Assembly (NCBI RefSeq): GCF_014903745.1
Contig: NZ_JACVXA010000019.1
Coordinates: 16,447-80,446, forward strand
Origin: Mangrovicoccus algicola
GTDB lineage: Bacteria > Pseudomonadota > Alphaproteobacteria > Rhodobacterales > Rhodobacteraceae
Length of the DNA: 64,000 nucleotides
Reading direction: 5' to 3'
The notes below the pieces were generated by a model. The model did not search any database. It saw only the letters and a program-made list of their open reading frames with translations, and was not told the DNA's origin. Positions 41,361-50,955 of this stretch are shown here, in pieces (positions within the stretch are counted from its first letter, which is position 1; the number at the start of each line of letters is the position of its first letter). Position numbers and translations under genes: made by a program.

Positions 41361-43325
41361 ATGTACCACGCGACACAGGGCGAGAAGCGCGCAGATGAAC
41401 TGGTCCAGGCCGGTCTGGACCATATCGACCAGGGCATCACCATCTTCGACCGCGACCTGCGGCTGGTGGGATGGAACCGCCGCTTTCTCGACCTGCTGGG
41501 ATTCCCCGAGGATCTGGCCTATGCCGGCGCGCCCTTCGAGATCTTCATCCGCCACAATGCCGAGCGCGGCGAATACGGCCCCGGCGACCCGCAGGAACAG
41601 ACCCGGTTCCGGGTCGAGCGGGCCCGCCGCTTCGAGCCGCACCTGTTCGAGCGCCCCCGCCCCGACGGCCGCATCCTGCGCGTCGAAGGGGTGCCGATGA
41701 CCACCGGCGGCTTCGTGACGGTCTATACCGACATCACCAACGACAAGAGCCGGGAGGAAGTGCAGGAGCGGCTGATCCGCGACCGCACGCGGGCGCTGCG
41801 GCTCAGCGAGGAACGGCTGCGGCTGATCGCCGACAACGTCCCCGCGGGCATCGCCCAGGTCGATCGCGACATGCGCATCTGCTTTGCCAATATCCGCTTT
41901 GCCCGCGCCTACGGGCTGAGCCCGACCGAGATCCTCGGGCTGACCTGCGACGACATCCTGAAACCCGAGACGCTGGATTTCTCGCGACCGTTCTTCGACC
42001 AGGCCCGCCGCGGCATCCCCGCGGATTACGAGATGACCGTGACCCTGCCCTCGGGGCGGGTGATCGACATCCGCACCTTCCTGCGTCCCGACCGCCCCGG
42101 CGAGGGCACGCCCTGCGGCTTCTACCTGCTGTCGGTGGACATCACCCGGCTGAAGAAGGCGACCGCCGCGGCGCTGCAGGCGCAGAAGATGGAGGCGCTG
42201 GGACAGCTGTCATCGGGGATCGCGCATGATTTCAACAACCTGCTGACGGTCATCATCGGAAACCTGGTGCCGCTATGCGACCGTCTGGGCGATACCGAGG
42301 AGACCCGCGACCTGGCCCGCCCCGCCCTGGCGGCGGCGCGGCGGGGGGCGAATTTCACCCGCCGCCTGCTGGCCGTGGCGCGGCGCCAGGCGCTGCAGCC
42401 CGCGGCGGTGGATGTCGAGGACGCGATCGGCCAGCTGGTCAAGCTGCTGCGCCCGTCGCTGCCGGAGAATGTGGAACTTGCCACGCGGCTGCGCGGCGGC
42501 GCGAAACCGGCCTTCGTCGATCCCGGCCAGCTGGAGATGGCGCTCCTGAACCTGGCGATCAACGCCCGCGACGCGCTGCGCGACGGCGGGCGGATCGAGC
42601 TGGCGAGCCGGCACCAGACGCTGGGCCCGGCCGAGGCGGAGGCGCTGAAGCTCGGGCCGGGCGATTACGTGCGCGTCTCGGTCACCGATGACGGGCCGGG
42701 CATGGACGCGGCCACCGCCGCGCGGGCCTTCGAGCCGTTCTTCTCCACCAAGGCGGATGGCGGCGGCTCGGGGCTGGGCCTGTCGATGGTCTATGGCTTC
42801 CTGCGCCAGTCCGGCGGTGCGGTGCAGCTGGATACCGCGCCGGGGATGGGCACGCGCTTCGACCTGTTCCTGCCCGCGCTGAGCGTGCCCGCCCCCGCGC
42901 CGGCCGAGGATCCCGGCGAGGTGCCGCCCGCCGGGGTCGCGCCCGGCATCGCGCTCCTGGTGGAGGACAATTCCGACGTGCGCCGGGTGATCCGCCGCCA
43001 GCTGGCCGAGCTGGGCTATCCGATCATCGAGGCGGGCAGCGCCGAGGAGGCGGAGGAGACGCTGGAGGCGGTGGCGGGCATCCGGCTGGTCGTCACCGAC
43101 GTGGCCATGCCCGGCGCGATGGACGGGCGCGACCTGGCGGCGCGGCTGCGCGCGGCCTGCCCCGGCATGGCGGTGGTGGTGATGACGGGCCATTCCGAGC
43201 TGATCGCCGCGGCGGATCCCGACATGGCCATTCCCTTCCTGCAGAAGCCCTTCGAACGCGCCGCGCTGGCCGCCGCGATCGCCGCCGAGCATGCCCGCAT
43301 CGCCCGGCTGGAGGCGGTGTCCTGA
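41361..43325 (+). CDS. hybrid sensor histidine kinase (PAS-PAS-kinase-receiver)
   Basis: Soluble sensor of 654 residues with no membrane segment. Domains: PAS (about 15-130, HIDQGITIFDRDLRLVGWN), second PAS (150-270), dimerisation domain with phospho-acceptor H289 in SSGIAHDFNNLLTVI, an ATPase domain with NLAINARDAL, DDGPGM and GSGLGLSMVYGF, and a C-terminal receiver with D580. GAAGAGG precedes the ATG. The stop overlaps the response-regulator start (TGATG). The signal is unknown; cytoplasmic PAS domains suggest a metabolite, redox or light-type input. Confidence 0.9.
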   Translation: MYHATQGEKRADELVQAGLDHIDQGITIFDRDLRLVGWNRRFLDLLGFPEDLAYAGAPFEIFIRHNAERGEYGPGDPQEQTRFRVERARRFEPHLFERPRPDGRILRVEGVPMTTGGFVTVYTDITNDKSREEVQERLIRDRTRALRLSEERLRLIADNVPAGIAQVDRDMRICFANIRFARAYGLSPTEILGLTCDDILKPETLDFSRPFFDQARRGIPADYEMTVTLPSGRVIDIRTFLRPDRPGEGTPCGFYLLSVDITRLKKATAAALQAQKMEALGQLSSGIAHDFNNLLTVIIGNLVPLCDRLGDTEETRDLARPALAAARRGANFTRRLLAVARRQALQPAAVDVEDAIGQLVKLLRPSLPENVELATRLRGGAKPAFVDPGQLEMALLNLAINARDALRDGGRIELASRHQTLGPAEAEALKLGPGDYVRVSVTDDGPGMDAATAARAFEPFFSTKADGGGSGLGLSMVYGFLRQSGGAVQLDTAPGMGTRFDLFLPALSVPAPAPAEDPGEVPPAGVAPGIALLVEDNSDVRRVIRRQLAELGYPIIEAGSAEEAEETLEAVAGIRLVVTDVAMPGAMDGRDLAARLRAACPGMAVVVMTGHSELIAAADPDMAIPFLQKPFERAALAAAIAAEHARIARLEAVS

Positions 43326-44059
43326 TGGCGCGCCTGGTCTTCCTGCTGGAGGATGACGCCGATGTCGCCGCGGTGCTGCGCCGCGCGCTGGAGGATCACG
43401 GATTCGAGGTCGAACGCTTTGCCCGCCGCGCCGACATCGTCGCGCGGCTGGGCCGCGTGCGTCCCGATATCTGCCTGATCGACCTGGGGCTTCCCGATGG
43501 CGACGGGCTCAGCGTGGTGGGCCACCTGCTGCGCGACCTGGCCATTCCGGCGATCATCGTCTCGGGGCGCGGCGATGTCACCGACCGCGTGGTGGGGCTG
43601 GAACTGGGCGCCGACGACTACCTGGTCAAGCCGGTGGAACCGCGCGAGCTGGTGGCGCGGGTGCGGTCGCTGCTGCGCCGCGCCGCGGGGGCGCCGATGC
43701 CCGAGATGGCCCGCCAGGTCGCCCGTTTCGACGGCTGGTCTGCCGATTTCGGGGCCTGCACCCTGACCGATCCCCGGGGGGGCTGCGTCTCGCTCTCCGC
43801 GGCGGAGGCCTCGCTGCTGCGTGCCTTCGTGACCGCCGCGGGACGGGTGCTCAGCCGCCGCTTCCTGCTGGATATCGAGGGACCCTCGGACCTGGAGACC
43901 TTCGACCGGGCGATGGATGTGCGCATCTCGCGGCTGCGCCGAAAGCTGGGCGACGATCCCAGGAAACCCCGCGCGATCAAGACGGTCTACGGCGCGGGCT
44001 ATGTCTTCACCCCGCGGGTCGACTGGGCCCAGGGTCCTGCCCGGGGCGAGCCCGGCTGA
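43325..44059 (+). CDS. OmpR-family response regulator
   Basis: 244 residues: receiver domain (1-118) with acidic pair EDD at 9-11, phospho-acceptor D53, and lysine in YLVKPVEP, followed by a winged-helix DNA-binding domain (about 135-235, RAMDVRISRLRRKLGDD and TVYGAGYVF). Coupled to the hybrid kinase. Targets could be the divergent ligase-liv operon or the siderophore genes downstream (136-base gap); the sequence does not decide. Confidence 0.9.
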   Translation: MARLVFLLEDDADVAAVLRRALEDHGFEVERFARRADIVARLGRVRPDICLIDLGLPDGDGLSVVGHLLRDLAIPAIIVSGRGDVTDRVVGLELGADDYLVKPVEPRELVARVRSLLRRAAGAPMPEMARQVARFDGWSADFGACTLTDPRGGCVSLSAAEASLLRAFVTAAGRVLSRRFLLDIEGPSDLETFDRAMDVRISRLRRKLGDDPRKPRAIKTVYGAGYVFTPRVDWAQGPARGEPG

Positions 44060-44194
44060 GCGAAAGTCTCAGGCATTTGATCGCACGGTCCGGAATTGCC
44101 CTGTACTCCGGGCGGCGATCTTCCTAGAGATCACGGAAACCGGAGCCAGCCGCCGCAAGCTTCTGCCCTTGTCCGAACCTCCAGGAGCCCCGCG

Positions 44195-45106
44195 ATGCAG
44201 ACCCGCCCGCTTCTTGCCGCCTTCGGCCTTGCCGCGCTTGTCGCGGGCAGCGCCGCCGCAGATCCTCTGAGCCTCGAGACCGCCCGCGGGCCGGTCGAGG
44301 TCGCCGGTCATCCCGGCACCATCGTGGCCTACGACACCGCCGCGATCGACACGCTGGACGCGCTCGGCGTGCCGCTGGCCGGGGCGCCGGCACCGCTTTA
44401 CGTGCCCTATCTGGAACAGGCCGTGTCCGGCACGCCGACCGTCGGCACGCTGTTCGAGCCGGACCTGGAGGCGCTGGCGCAGATCGCGCCCGACCTGATC
44501 ATCGTCGGCGGCCGTTCCGCCACGCAGCTGGAGTCGGTGGCGCGGGTCGCCCCGGCCGTCGACATGACCATTCCCCCGGACGACCTGGTCGGCGCCGTGC
44601 TGGCGCGGCTGGACAGCTATGGCCGCCTGACCGGACGCGAGGCGCAGGCCGAGACGCTGGAGGCGGAGCTGCAGCAGAAGCTGGAGACCGCCCGCGCCGC
44701 CGTCGCGGGCAAGGGCAATGCGCTGGTGATCCTGACCAACGGGCCCAAGGTCTCGGCCTATGGCGCGGGCTCGCGCTTCGGCTGGATCCATACCGCGCTC
44801 GGCCTGCCGCAGGCGCGCGAGGGGCTCGATGCCCAGACCCATGGCGAGGCGGTGTCCTTCGAGTTCATCGCCGAGGTCGATCCCGACTGGCTGCTGGTGG
44901 TCGATCGCGGCGCGGCGGTGCAGGCCGAGGGCGAGAGCGCGGCGCAGACGCTGGACAATGCCCTGATCCGCGAGACCAAGGCCTGGAAGAATGGCCATGT
45001 CGTCTATCTGGACCCCGCGCGGATGTATATCTCGGGCGGCGGCGTGCAGGCGATGACCGGCATGCTGGACCAGATCGCGGAGGTCTTCTCCGCCGCCGGG
45101 GGCTGA
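44195..45106 (+). CDS. siderophore ABC transporter substrate-binding protein (CeuA/FatB type)
   Basis: Periplasmic iron-siderophore receptor, 303 residues, with signal peptide (MQTRPLLAAFGLAALVAGSAAA). Family parts: VAGHPGTIVAYDTAAIDTLDALGV, PDLEALAQIAPDLIIVGGRSA, and a C-terminal VVYLDPARMYISGGGVQAM. ATG at 44195 with CCAGGAG upstream. First of four genes; no outer-membrane TonB receptor is in the window. Catecholate siderophores are typical for this family. Confidence 0.87.
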   Translation: MQTRPLLAAFGLAALVAGSAAADPLSLETARGPVEVAGHPGTIVAYDTAAIDTLDALGVPLAGAPAPLYVPYLEQAVSGTPTVGTLFEPDLEALAQIAPDLIIVGGRSATQLESVARVAPAVDMTIPPDDLVGAVLARLDSYGRLTGREAQAETLEAELQQKLETARAAVAGKGNALVILTNGPKVSAYGAGSRFGWIHTALGLPQAREGLDAQTHGEAVSFEFIAEVDPDWLLVVDRGAAVQAEGESAAQTLDNALIRETKAWKNGHVVYLDPARMYISGGGVQAMTGMLDQIAEVFSAAGG

Positions 45107-45126
45107 CCGGCCGCACCGCCTGACGC

Positions 45127-46083
45127 ATGACCCGTCCGCTGCCTCTCACCTGCCTGCTGCTCGGGCTGCTGGTGCTGGCGTCGCTCTGCACCGGGGCGGC
45201 GTCGATGTCTCCGCTGCACCTGCTGGGCGACCCCGAGGGGCTGCGCCTGCTGCTGCTGAGCCGGGTGCCGCGCACCGCCGCGGCGATGCTGTCGGGGGCG
45301 GCGATGGCCGTGGCCGGGGTGATCCTGCAGCTTCTGGTGCGCAACCGCTTCGTCGAGCCGGGCACCACCGGCACGGTGGAGGCGGCGATGCTGGGGCTGC
45401 TGGCCGTCACCATGCTGTCCCCGGGAGCCCCGATCCTGGCCAAGATGGCCGTCGCGGCCGCCGCGGCCCTGGCCGGAATGGCGGGGTTCCTGGCGCTGAT
45501 CCGCCGCCTGCCCCCGGAAGAGCCGCTGATGGTGCCGCTGGTGGGCATCATCTACAGCGGCATCATCGGCGCGGGCACGACCTTCGTCGCCTACCAGGCC
45601 GACCTGCTGCAATATCTGGGCACCTGGATGAACGGCGAATTCTCCGGCGTGCTGGCGGGGCGCTACGAATTGCTGTGGCTGGCGGGGCTGGTGGCGGGGC
45701 TGGCCTATCTCTATGCCGACCGCTTCACCATCGCCGGACTGGGCCGGACCGCCAGCATCGGGCTGGGGCTGAACTATGCCCAGACGCTGTGGATCGGGCT
45801 GCTGACCGTCTCGGTTGTCACCGCCATGGTGGTGGTCACCGTCGGCGCGATCCCCTTCGTCGGGCTGGTCGTGCCCAATATCGTGGCGCGGATCATGGGC
45901 GACAACCTGCGCGGGTCGCTGCCGGTGATGGCGGCGATGGGCGCGGCGCTGGTGCTGGGCTCGGACGTGCTGGGACGGATCATCCGCTTCCCCTACGAAA
46001 TCCCCGCCGGGACGATCTTCGGCGCGGTGGGCGCGGCGGTGTTCCTGTGGCTCCTGCTGGGACCGAAGCCGCGTGCCCGATAG
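45127..46083 (+). CDS. siderophore ABC transporter permease (CeuB/FatD type)
   Basis: BtuC/FecCD-family permease, 318 residues, about nine helices. Core motif RVPRTAAAMLSGAAMAVAGVILQLLVRN and GAIPFVGLVVPNIVARIMGDNLRGSLP. Twenty bases after the binding-protein gene without an obvious ribosome site, and overlapping the next permease by 11 bases. Confidence 0.9.
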   Translation: MTRPLPLTCLLLGLLVLASLCTGAASMSPLHLLGDPEGLRLLLLSRVPRTAAAMLSGAAMAVAGVILQLLVRNRFVEPGTTGTVEAAMLGLLAVTMLSPGAPILAKMAVAAAAALAGMAGFLALIRRLPPEEPLMVPLVGIIYSGIIGAGTTFVAYQADLLQYLGTWMNGEFSGVLAGRYELLWLAGLVAGLAYLYADRFTIAGLGRTASIGLGLNYAQTLWIGLLTVSVVTAMVVVTVGAIPFVGLVVPNIVARIMGDNLRGSLPVMAAMGAALVLGSDVLGRIIRFPYEIPAGTIFGAVGAAVFLWLLLGPKPRAR

Positions 46084-47014
46084 ACGCCTTCTCGCCCTTG
46101 CCGCCGCGCTGCTGGCGGCCTGCGCCTTCTTCCTGTTCTGGGGGCTGAAGGGGCCCGCGGGCTTCATCCTGGAACTGCGCGCCACCAAGCTGGCGGCGCT
46201 GCTGCTGGTGGGGGCGGCGACCGGGATCTCGACCGTGCTGTTCCAGACCGTCACCGGCAACCGCATCCTCACGCCGGCGATCCTGGGCTTCGACTCGCTG
46301 TTCCTGCTGGTGCAGAGCCTGCTGGTTCTGGGCCTGGGCGGGCTGGGCTATGCGATGGCCGACGGGGCGGGCAAGTTCCTCCTGGACACGGCGCTGATGA
46401 TGGCCGCGTCGCTGGCGCTGTTCTCGCTGCTGACGGGGCGCGGGCGGGGCGATCTGCACCGGATGATCCTGGTCGGCGTGATCTTCGGCCTGTTCTTCCG
46501 CTCGATGACCGCCTTCGTGCTGCGGCTGATCGATCCCAGCGAATATTCCGTGATCCAGTCCGCCATGTTCGCCAGCTTCGGCAGCATCGAGGCCGGGCAC
46601 CTGGCGATGGCGGCGGCGCTGTTCGTGCCGGTGATGGCGGTGATCTGGCGGCTGGCCCCGGCGATGGACGTGATCGGGCTGGGCCGCGACAGCGCGGTCG
46701 GGCTGGGGCTGCGCTATGACCGGCTGTGCACGCTGGCGCTGCTGCTGGTGGCGGCGCTGGTGGCGGTCTCCACCGCGCTGGTCGGGCCGGTCAGCTTTCT
46801 CGGCCTGCTGGTCTCGGCGCTGGCGCATGAGCTGATGAAGACCCCGCGCCATGCGCTGCTGCTGCCGGCCGCGGCGCTGATTGCCGGGCTCATCCTGGTG
46901 ATCGGACAGGGCGTGTTCGAGCGGATCCTCGGCCTGCAATCCACGCTCTCCGTGATCATCGAATTCGCCGGCGGGCTCCTGTTCCTCTATCTCGTGCTCG
47001 GAGGCCGACGCTGA
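46073..47014 (+). CDS. siderophore ABC transporter permease (CeuC/FatC type)
   Basis: Second FecCD-family permease, 313 residues, starting with GTG inside the end of the first permease gene. Pattern RATKLAALLLVGAATGISTVLFQTVTGNRILTPAILGFDSLF and VGPVSFLGLLVSALAHEL. Forms the channel with the preceding protein. The stop overlaps the ATPase start (TGATG). Confidence 0.9.
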   Translation: MPDRRLLALAAALLAACAFFLFWGLKGPAGFILELRATKLAALLLVGAATGISTVLFQTVTGNRILTPAILGFDSLFLLVQSLLVLGLGGLGYAMADGAGKFLLDTALMMAASLALFSLLTGRGRGDLHRMILVGVIFGLFFRSMTAFVLRLIDPSEYSVIQSAMFASFGSIEAGHLAMAAALFVPVMAVIWRLAPAMDVIGLGRDSAVGLGLRYDRLCTLALLLVAALVAVSTALVGPVSFLGLLVSALAHELMKTPRHALLLPAAALIAGLILVIGQGVFERILGLQSTLSVIIEFAGGLLFLYLVLGGRR

Positions 47015-47772
47015 TGATCGCCATTCGCAACCTCAGCCACCGCATCGGCGGGGCCACGATCCTGGACGAGGTGTCGCTGGACATTCCCCGCGGCGGCATC
47101 ACCGCGATCATCGGACCGAACGGCGCGGGGAAATCGACGCTGATGGGGCTGGCCGCGCGGCTGATCCCGCTGCAGGACGGACGGGTGGAGATCGACGGGC
47201 AGGACATCGCCCGGACACCCACCGAGGAGCTGGCGCGGCGCCTGGCCATCGTCACCCAGCGGGTGGGCGTGGCCAGCCGCCTGCGGGTGGGCGACCTGGT
47301 CGGGTTCGGGCGCTGGCCCCATCACCGCGGCCGCCCGGGCCCTGCCGATCACGCCGCGGTGGAACATGCGCTGGAGGCTTTCGATCTGACCGCCCTGCGG
47401 CACCGGTTCCTCGACGAGCTGTCGGGCGGGCAGAACCAGCGGGCCTTCATCGCCATGGGGCTGGCGCAGGAGACCGAGTGGCTGCTGCTGGACGAGCCGC
47501 TGAACAATCTCGACATGTTCCATGCCCGCCGGCTGATGGCGCGGATCCACGCGCTCAGCCGCGCGGGCGGCCGTTCGGTCGTGATGGTGGTGCATGACAT
47601 CAACTATGCCGCCGCCTGGGCCGATCACGTCGTCGCGCTGAAGGACGGACGGCTGGACTTCGAGGGCGCGCCGCGCGAGGTGCTGACCGGCGCGCGGCTC
47701 TCCGCGCTGTTCGGCATGGAGATCGCGGTGGAGGAGATCCGCGGCCGTCCCACCGTGCTGCACCACGCCTGA
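47014..47772 (+). CDS. siderophore ABC transporter ATP-binding protein (CeuD type)
   Basis: ATPase of 252 residues: Walker A GPNGAGKST, signature LSGGQNQRAFIAMGLAQ, Walker B LLLDEPLNNLD, switch MVVHDINYA. The GGQNQR form of the signature is usual for the CeuD/FatE group. GGAGG lies about 9 bases upstream. Ends 3 bases before the convergent gamma-glutamyltransferase stop, leaving no room for a terminator. Confidence 0.92.
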   Translation: MIAIRNLSHRIGGATILDEVSLDIPRGGITAIIGPNGAGKSTLMGLAARLIPLQDGRVEIDGQDIARTPTEELARRLAIVTQRVGVASRLRVGDLVGFGRWPHHRGRPGPADHAAVEHALEAFDLTALRHRFLDELSGGQNQRAFIAMGLAQETEWLLLDEPLNNLDMFHARRLMARIHALSRAGGRSVVMVVHDINYAAAWADHVVALKDGRLDFEGAPREVLTGARLSALFGMEIAVEEIRGRPTVLHHA

Positions 47773-47775
47773 GCC

Positions 47776-49392
47776 TCAGGCGCGCACCACCGTCCCCGCG
47801 GGCGGCTCCGGCCCCGGATCGAAGGGCCCGGGCGCGGCCCCGCCGCCCACCGGCTGCGACGGGTCGACGACCGCGCTGCAGATCCCCGTCGCCGGATCGC
47901 GGGCCACGCCCGAGACGCAGGCATAGAGCTTGGGATAGACGGCGGAGCCCGCCACTTCCAGATCGCCGTGCAGCCCCTCCAGCGCCGCCAGGACCGCCTC
48001 GCCCAGCCGGGGATCGGCGCGCACCGAGCCGCGGAAGCTGGCATCGATGCGGGGATGATGCACCGCCGCCTCGAGGCTCATGCCGAAATCGGTCATCAGC
48101 GCGGCGACCTGGGCGACGGCCGGCATGATGAGGTTCCCGCCCGAAGCGCCGAGGGCGAAGACCGCCTGCCCGTCCCGGACCGCCACCGTGGGACACATGT
48201 TCGACGAATTGATCCGCTTGCCCCCCGCCATCGTGGTCGGCCGCCCGGGGCGCGGGTCGAAATAGCTGACCGCGTCATTCATCAGGAGCCCCGTCCCGGG
48301 CAGGGTCACGCCCGAGCCGAAGCGGTTCAGCAGGGTCGAGGTCAGCGCCACCATGTTGCCCGCCGCATCCACCGCCGCCATCGAGGAGGTGCAGGCGCCC
48401 GTCTCGGTCACGGCGCCGTTGCGGATCTTGTGGGCCTTCCAGCAGGCATCCAGCGCGCGGGCATAGGCCAGCCAGGTTTCCGGCGCGGGCGCTCGGGGCG
48501 GGGCGGGCATCTCGGATCCGGTCATGGCGAGGAAGTCGCGCAGCCTCAGCCCGCCCGACATCTCCCCGCAGGTATGGAGCACGTGGCCGCGATGGCCGGC
48601 CTGCATCGGCGCGAATTCCCGGACCGCATAGCCGGCCAGGTCCTCGTGGCTGATGCGGCTGCCCCCGGCCTGCAGATCGGCGACGATCCGCCCGGCCAGC
48701 GCGCCGCGATAGAAGCTGTCGCTGCCGCCTTGCGCGATCTCGCGCAGCGTCCCGGCCAGGTTCGGGATCCGCAGGACGCGTTCGGGCCGATGCGGATGGC
48801 CGCCCGGCAGATAGGTCGCGGCCGAGACCGGGTCGCCCGCCAGCACGGGCGCGCACAGCGCGATCTGCAGCGTGGTGAACCAGTCTGCCCAGATCCCGCG
48901 TTCGGCCAGGCGGATGGCGGGGTCCATCACCTGCGGCAGGTCCAGCGTCCCGAACCGGGCAAGCGCGTGGTTCAGCCCGGCCACCGCCCCCGGCACGGTG
49001 ATCGACCGGTAGCCCTCGGTATTGGCATTCCCGGCCACGGCGGGAAACCCCATCGGCGTGGGCGGCAGGCCGGGATCGACCGGGTAATCCTGCAGGCGCA
49101 GGCCCCGGGGCAGGACCCCCTGGAAATCCAGCGCGACAGCGCGCTGCTCCGCCGCCAGCCAGATCACCATGAAACCCGATCCGCCCGGGCCGCTCATCCA
49201 AGGCTCCACCGCGCCCAGGGCATAGGCGGTGGCGGTGATGGCATCGACGGCGTTTCCCCCGGCATCCAGCATCGCCGCCCCCGCCTCGGCAGCCTTCACA
49301 TGCTGCGCGGCCACCGCCCCCCGGGCCGATCTGGCGACGGGCGCGGCGAGCGTCCAGCGCTCGGTGGCGGCATTGATCGTCAGGCGGGTCAC
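47776..49392 (-). CDS. gamma-glutamyltransferase-family protein
   Basis: Ntn-hydrolase of 538 residues. The nucleophile of the self-cleaving family is visible as T335 in ACTSSMAAVDAAGNMVALT, matching the usual TTHLSVVD...GN block but with SS in place of TH. GGSGFMVIW and the later MCPTVA/GASGGNLIMPAV also fit. There is no signal peptide, so it is probably cytoplasmic, unlike periplasmic Ggt. Substrate may be a gamma-glutamyl compound or another amide. GTG start at 49392. It follows lhgO by 79 bases, with an 8-bp inverted repeat in the gap. Confidence 0.8.
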   Translation of the reverse strand: MTRLTINAATERWTLAAPVARSARGAVAAQHVKAAEAGAAMLDAGGNAVDAITATAYALGAVEPWMSGPGGSGFMVIWLAAEQRAVALDFQGVLPRGLRLQDYPVDPGLPPTPMGFPAVAGNANTEGYRSITVPGAVAGLNHALARFGTLDLPQVMDPAIRLAERGIWADWFTTLQIALCAPVLAGDPVSAATYLPGGHPHRPERVLRIPNLAGTLREIAQGGSDSFYRGALAGRIVADLQAGGSRISHEDLAGYAVREFAPMQAGHRGHVLHTCGEMSGGLRLRDFLAMTGSEMPAPPRAPAPETWLAYARALDACWKAHKIRNGAVTETGACTSSMAAVDAAGNMVALTSTLLNRFGSGVTLPGTGLLMNDAVSYFDPRPGRPTTMAGGKRINSSNMCPTVAVRDGQAVFALGASGGNLIMPAVAQVAALMTDFGMSLEAAVHHPRIDASFRGSVRADPRLGEAVLAALEGLHGDLEVAGSAVYPKLYACVSGVARDPATGICSAVVDPSQPVGGGAAPGPFDPGPEPPAGTVVRA

Positions 49393-49434
49393 GGGCCCGC
49401 GCGCCCGGCTGCCGGCCCGGGAGGATCGTCCAGA

Positions 49435-49475
49435 ATGATGGACGCCGCGGCGCAGGACCGGCCACCATCCATCAT
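49435..49475. promoter_or_regulatory. inverted repeat between lhgO and the GGT gene
   Basis: Perfect 8-bp arms ATGATGGA (49435-49442) and TCCATCAT (49468-49475) separated by 25 bases; the right arm overlaps the lhgO stop codon. Could be an operator for the GGT gene or an RNA stem. Confidence 0.3.
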
Positions 49476-50683
49476 GCCGGACCCCCGGCCCCGGCCTCCG
49501 ACAGAAGCCGCGCGGCGATCATGTCGCCGATGGGCAGGGCCGAGGTCGCGGCCGGCGAGGGCGCGTTGAGCACATGCAGCATCCGCGCGGTCTCGCCGAA
49601 GAGGAAGTCCTGCTGCATGCTGCCATCGGCCATCACCGCCTGGGCACGGATGCCGCACGCCATCGGCGTCAGGTCGGCAAGCTCCAGCGACGGGCAATAG
49701 CGGCGGCAGGCCTCGAGGTAGCGGCGGCGGAAGACCGAGTTGCCGATCTCCGCGAGGCCCGGCCGGATGTTGCGCGCGATGGATTTCCAGAACCCGCCGA
49801 AGCCGAAGCTCTCGGCCATGTCGCGCAGGTCGAGGGACCATTTCGGATAGCCCTCGCGCGCCAGGCCCAGCATCGCGTTCGGCCCCACCGTCACCGATCC
49901 GTCGATCATCGGCGTCAGGTGCACGCCGAGGAAGGGCAGGCCGGGCTCGGGCACCGGGTAGATCATCGCGCGGACGATGCCGGCGCAGCGCGGCCCCAGC
50001 CGGTAGTATTCGCCGCGGAAGGGCACGATCCGGTGGCGGATCGCCAGCCCGGCCATCCGCGCCACCCGGTCCGATTGCAGCCCCGCGCAGGCAACCAGCC
50101 GCCGCGCCTTCAGCACCCCCGCCTCCGTGTCGATCTCCACATGCCCGCCGGTCTCGCGGATGGCCTGCGGCGCGGTGGCGAAACGGATCTCGCCGCCCTG
50201 CCCGCGCAGCTCGGCCGCCAGCGCCTCCAGCACGGCGCAATAGCTGACGATGGCGGCAGCGGGCACCCGGATCGCGCCGAGGCCGGTGATCTGCGGTTCG
50301 CGTTCGGCAATCCCGTCCGGGCCGATCATCTCCGCCTCGATGCCGTTCTCCCTTGCCCGCGCGAACAGGGCCTCCAGCCGCGGCAGCTCGTCCTGCCGGG
50401 TGGCGACGATCAGCTTGCCGCGGGGCTCCACCGGGATCCCGTGCTCGGCGCAGAACGCCTTCGTGCGCGCCGCGCCCTCGCGGCAGAGCCGCGCCTTCAG
50501 GCTGCCCGGGGCGTAGTAGATGCCCGAATGGATGACCCCGGAATTGCGGCCGGTCTGGTGCAGGCCCAGCCGGGCCTCCTTCTCCAGCAGCAGGATCGAT
50601 GCGCCGGGCCGCGCGGCCAGGAGCGCGCGGGCCGTGGCCAGTCCGACGATGCCGCCGCCGATGATGCAGAAATCGTAAACCAT
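49472..50683 (-). CDS. lhgO: L-2-hydroxyglutarate oxidase
   Basis: FAD-dependent oxidase/dehydrogenase of the DAO family, 403 residues, which converts L-2-hydroxyglutarate to 2-oxoglutarate and feeds electrons to the quinone pool. Motifs: MVYDFCIIGGGIVGLATARAL (dinucleotide fold), GLHQTGRNSGVIHSGIYYAPGSLKARLC, GVHLTPMIDGSVTVGPNAML. Start ATG at 50683; a GTG two codons earlier (50689) is better spaced from a G-run and also possible. Possibly cotranscribed with the GGT gene. Confidence 0.9.
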   Translation of the reverse strand: MVYDFCIIGGGIVGLATARALLAARPGASILLLEKEARLGLHQTGRNSGVIHSGIYYAPGSLKARLCREGAARTKAFCAEHGIPVEPRGKLIVATRQDELPRLEALFARARENGIEAEMIGPDGIAEREPQITGLGAIRVPAAAIVSYCAVLEALAAELRGQGGEIRFATAPQAIRETGGHVEIDTEAGVLKARRLVACAGLQSDRVARMAGLAIRHRIVPFRGEYYRLGPRCAGIVRAMIYPVPEPGLPFLGVHLTPMIDGSVTVGPNAMLGLAREGYPKWSLDLRDMAESFGFGGFWKSIARNIRPGLAEIGNSVFRRRYLEACRRYCPSLELADLTPMACGIRAQAVMADGSMQQDFLFGETARMLHVLNAPSPAATSALPIGDMIAARLLSEAGAGGPA

Positions 50684-50779
50684 GGCCACATTCAGACCCC
50701 CCGATTGATCCTGCGCAAGGAAATAGTCACCCCGCCGATGCAGTCTGCGGTCAGTGCCCGCGCCTTGAAAGGACCGATC

Positions 50780-50926
50780 ATGCCCGCCCTGCTGACGTTT
50801 CTCGCCGCCCTCCTGGCGATCCCCGCGCTTTGCGCCCTGCCCGCGCGGCAGAGGGTGCCGCTGCGCGCGGCCGCGACATGGCGCCGCCCCCGGGCCCCCG
50901 ACGGATCCGCGGCGCCGCCGCGTTGA
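50780..50926 (+). CDS. small hydrophobic peptide, unknown
   Basis: 48 residues. AAAGGA lies 6 bases before the ATG. The first 22 residues (MPALLTFLAALLAIPALCAL) form one hydrophobic segment, like a signal peptide or a single membrane helix; the rest is basic and proline-rich. It is divergent from lhgO and 29 bases before the next small secreted protein. I do not recognise it; it could be a real exported peptide or a chance frame. Confidence 0.35.
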   Translation: MPALLTFLAALLAIPALCALPARQRVPLRAAATWRRPRAPDGSAAPPR

Positions 50927-50955
50927 AGGGGCGCAATCCGAGAAGGAGTTTCCCG

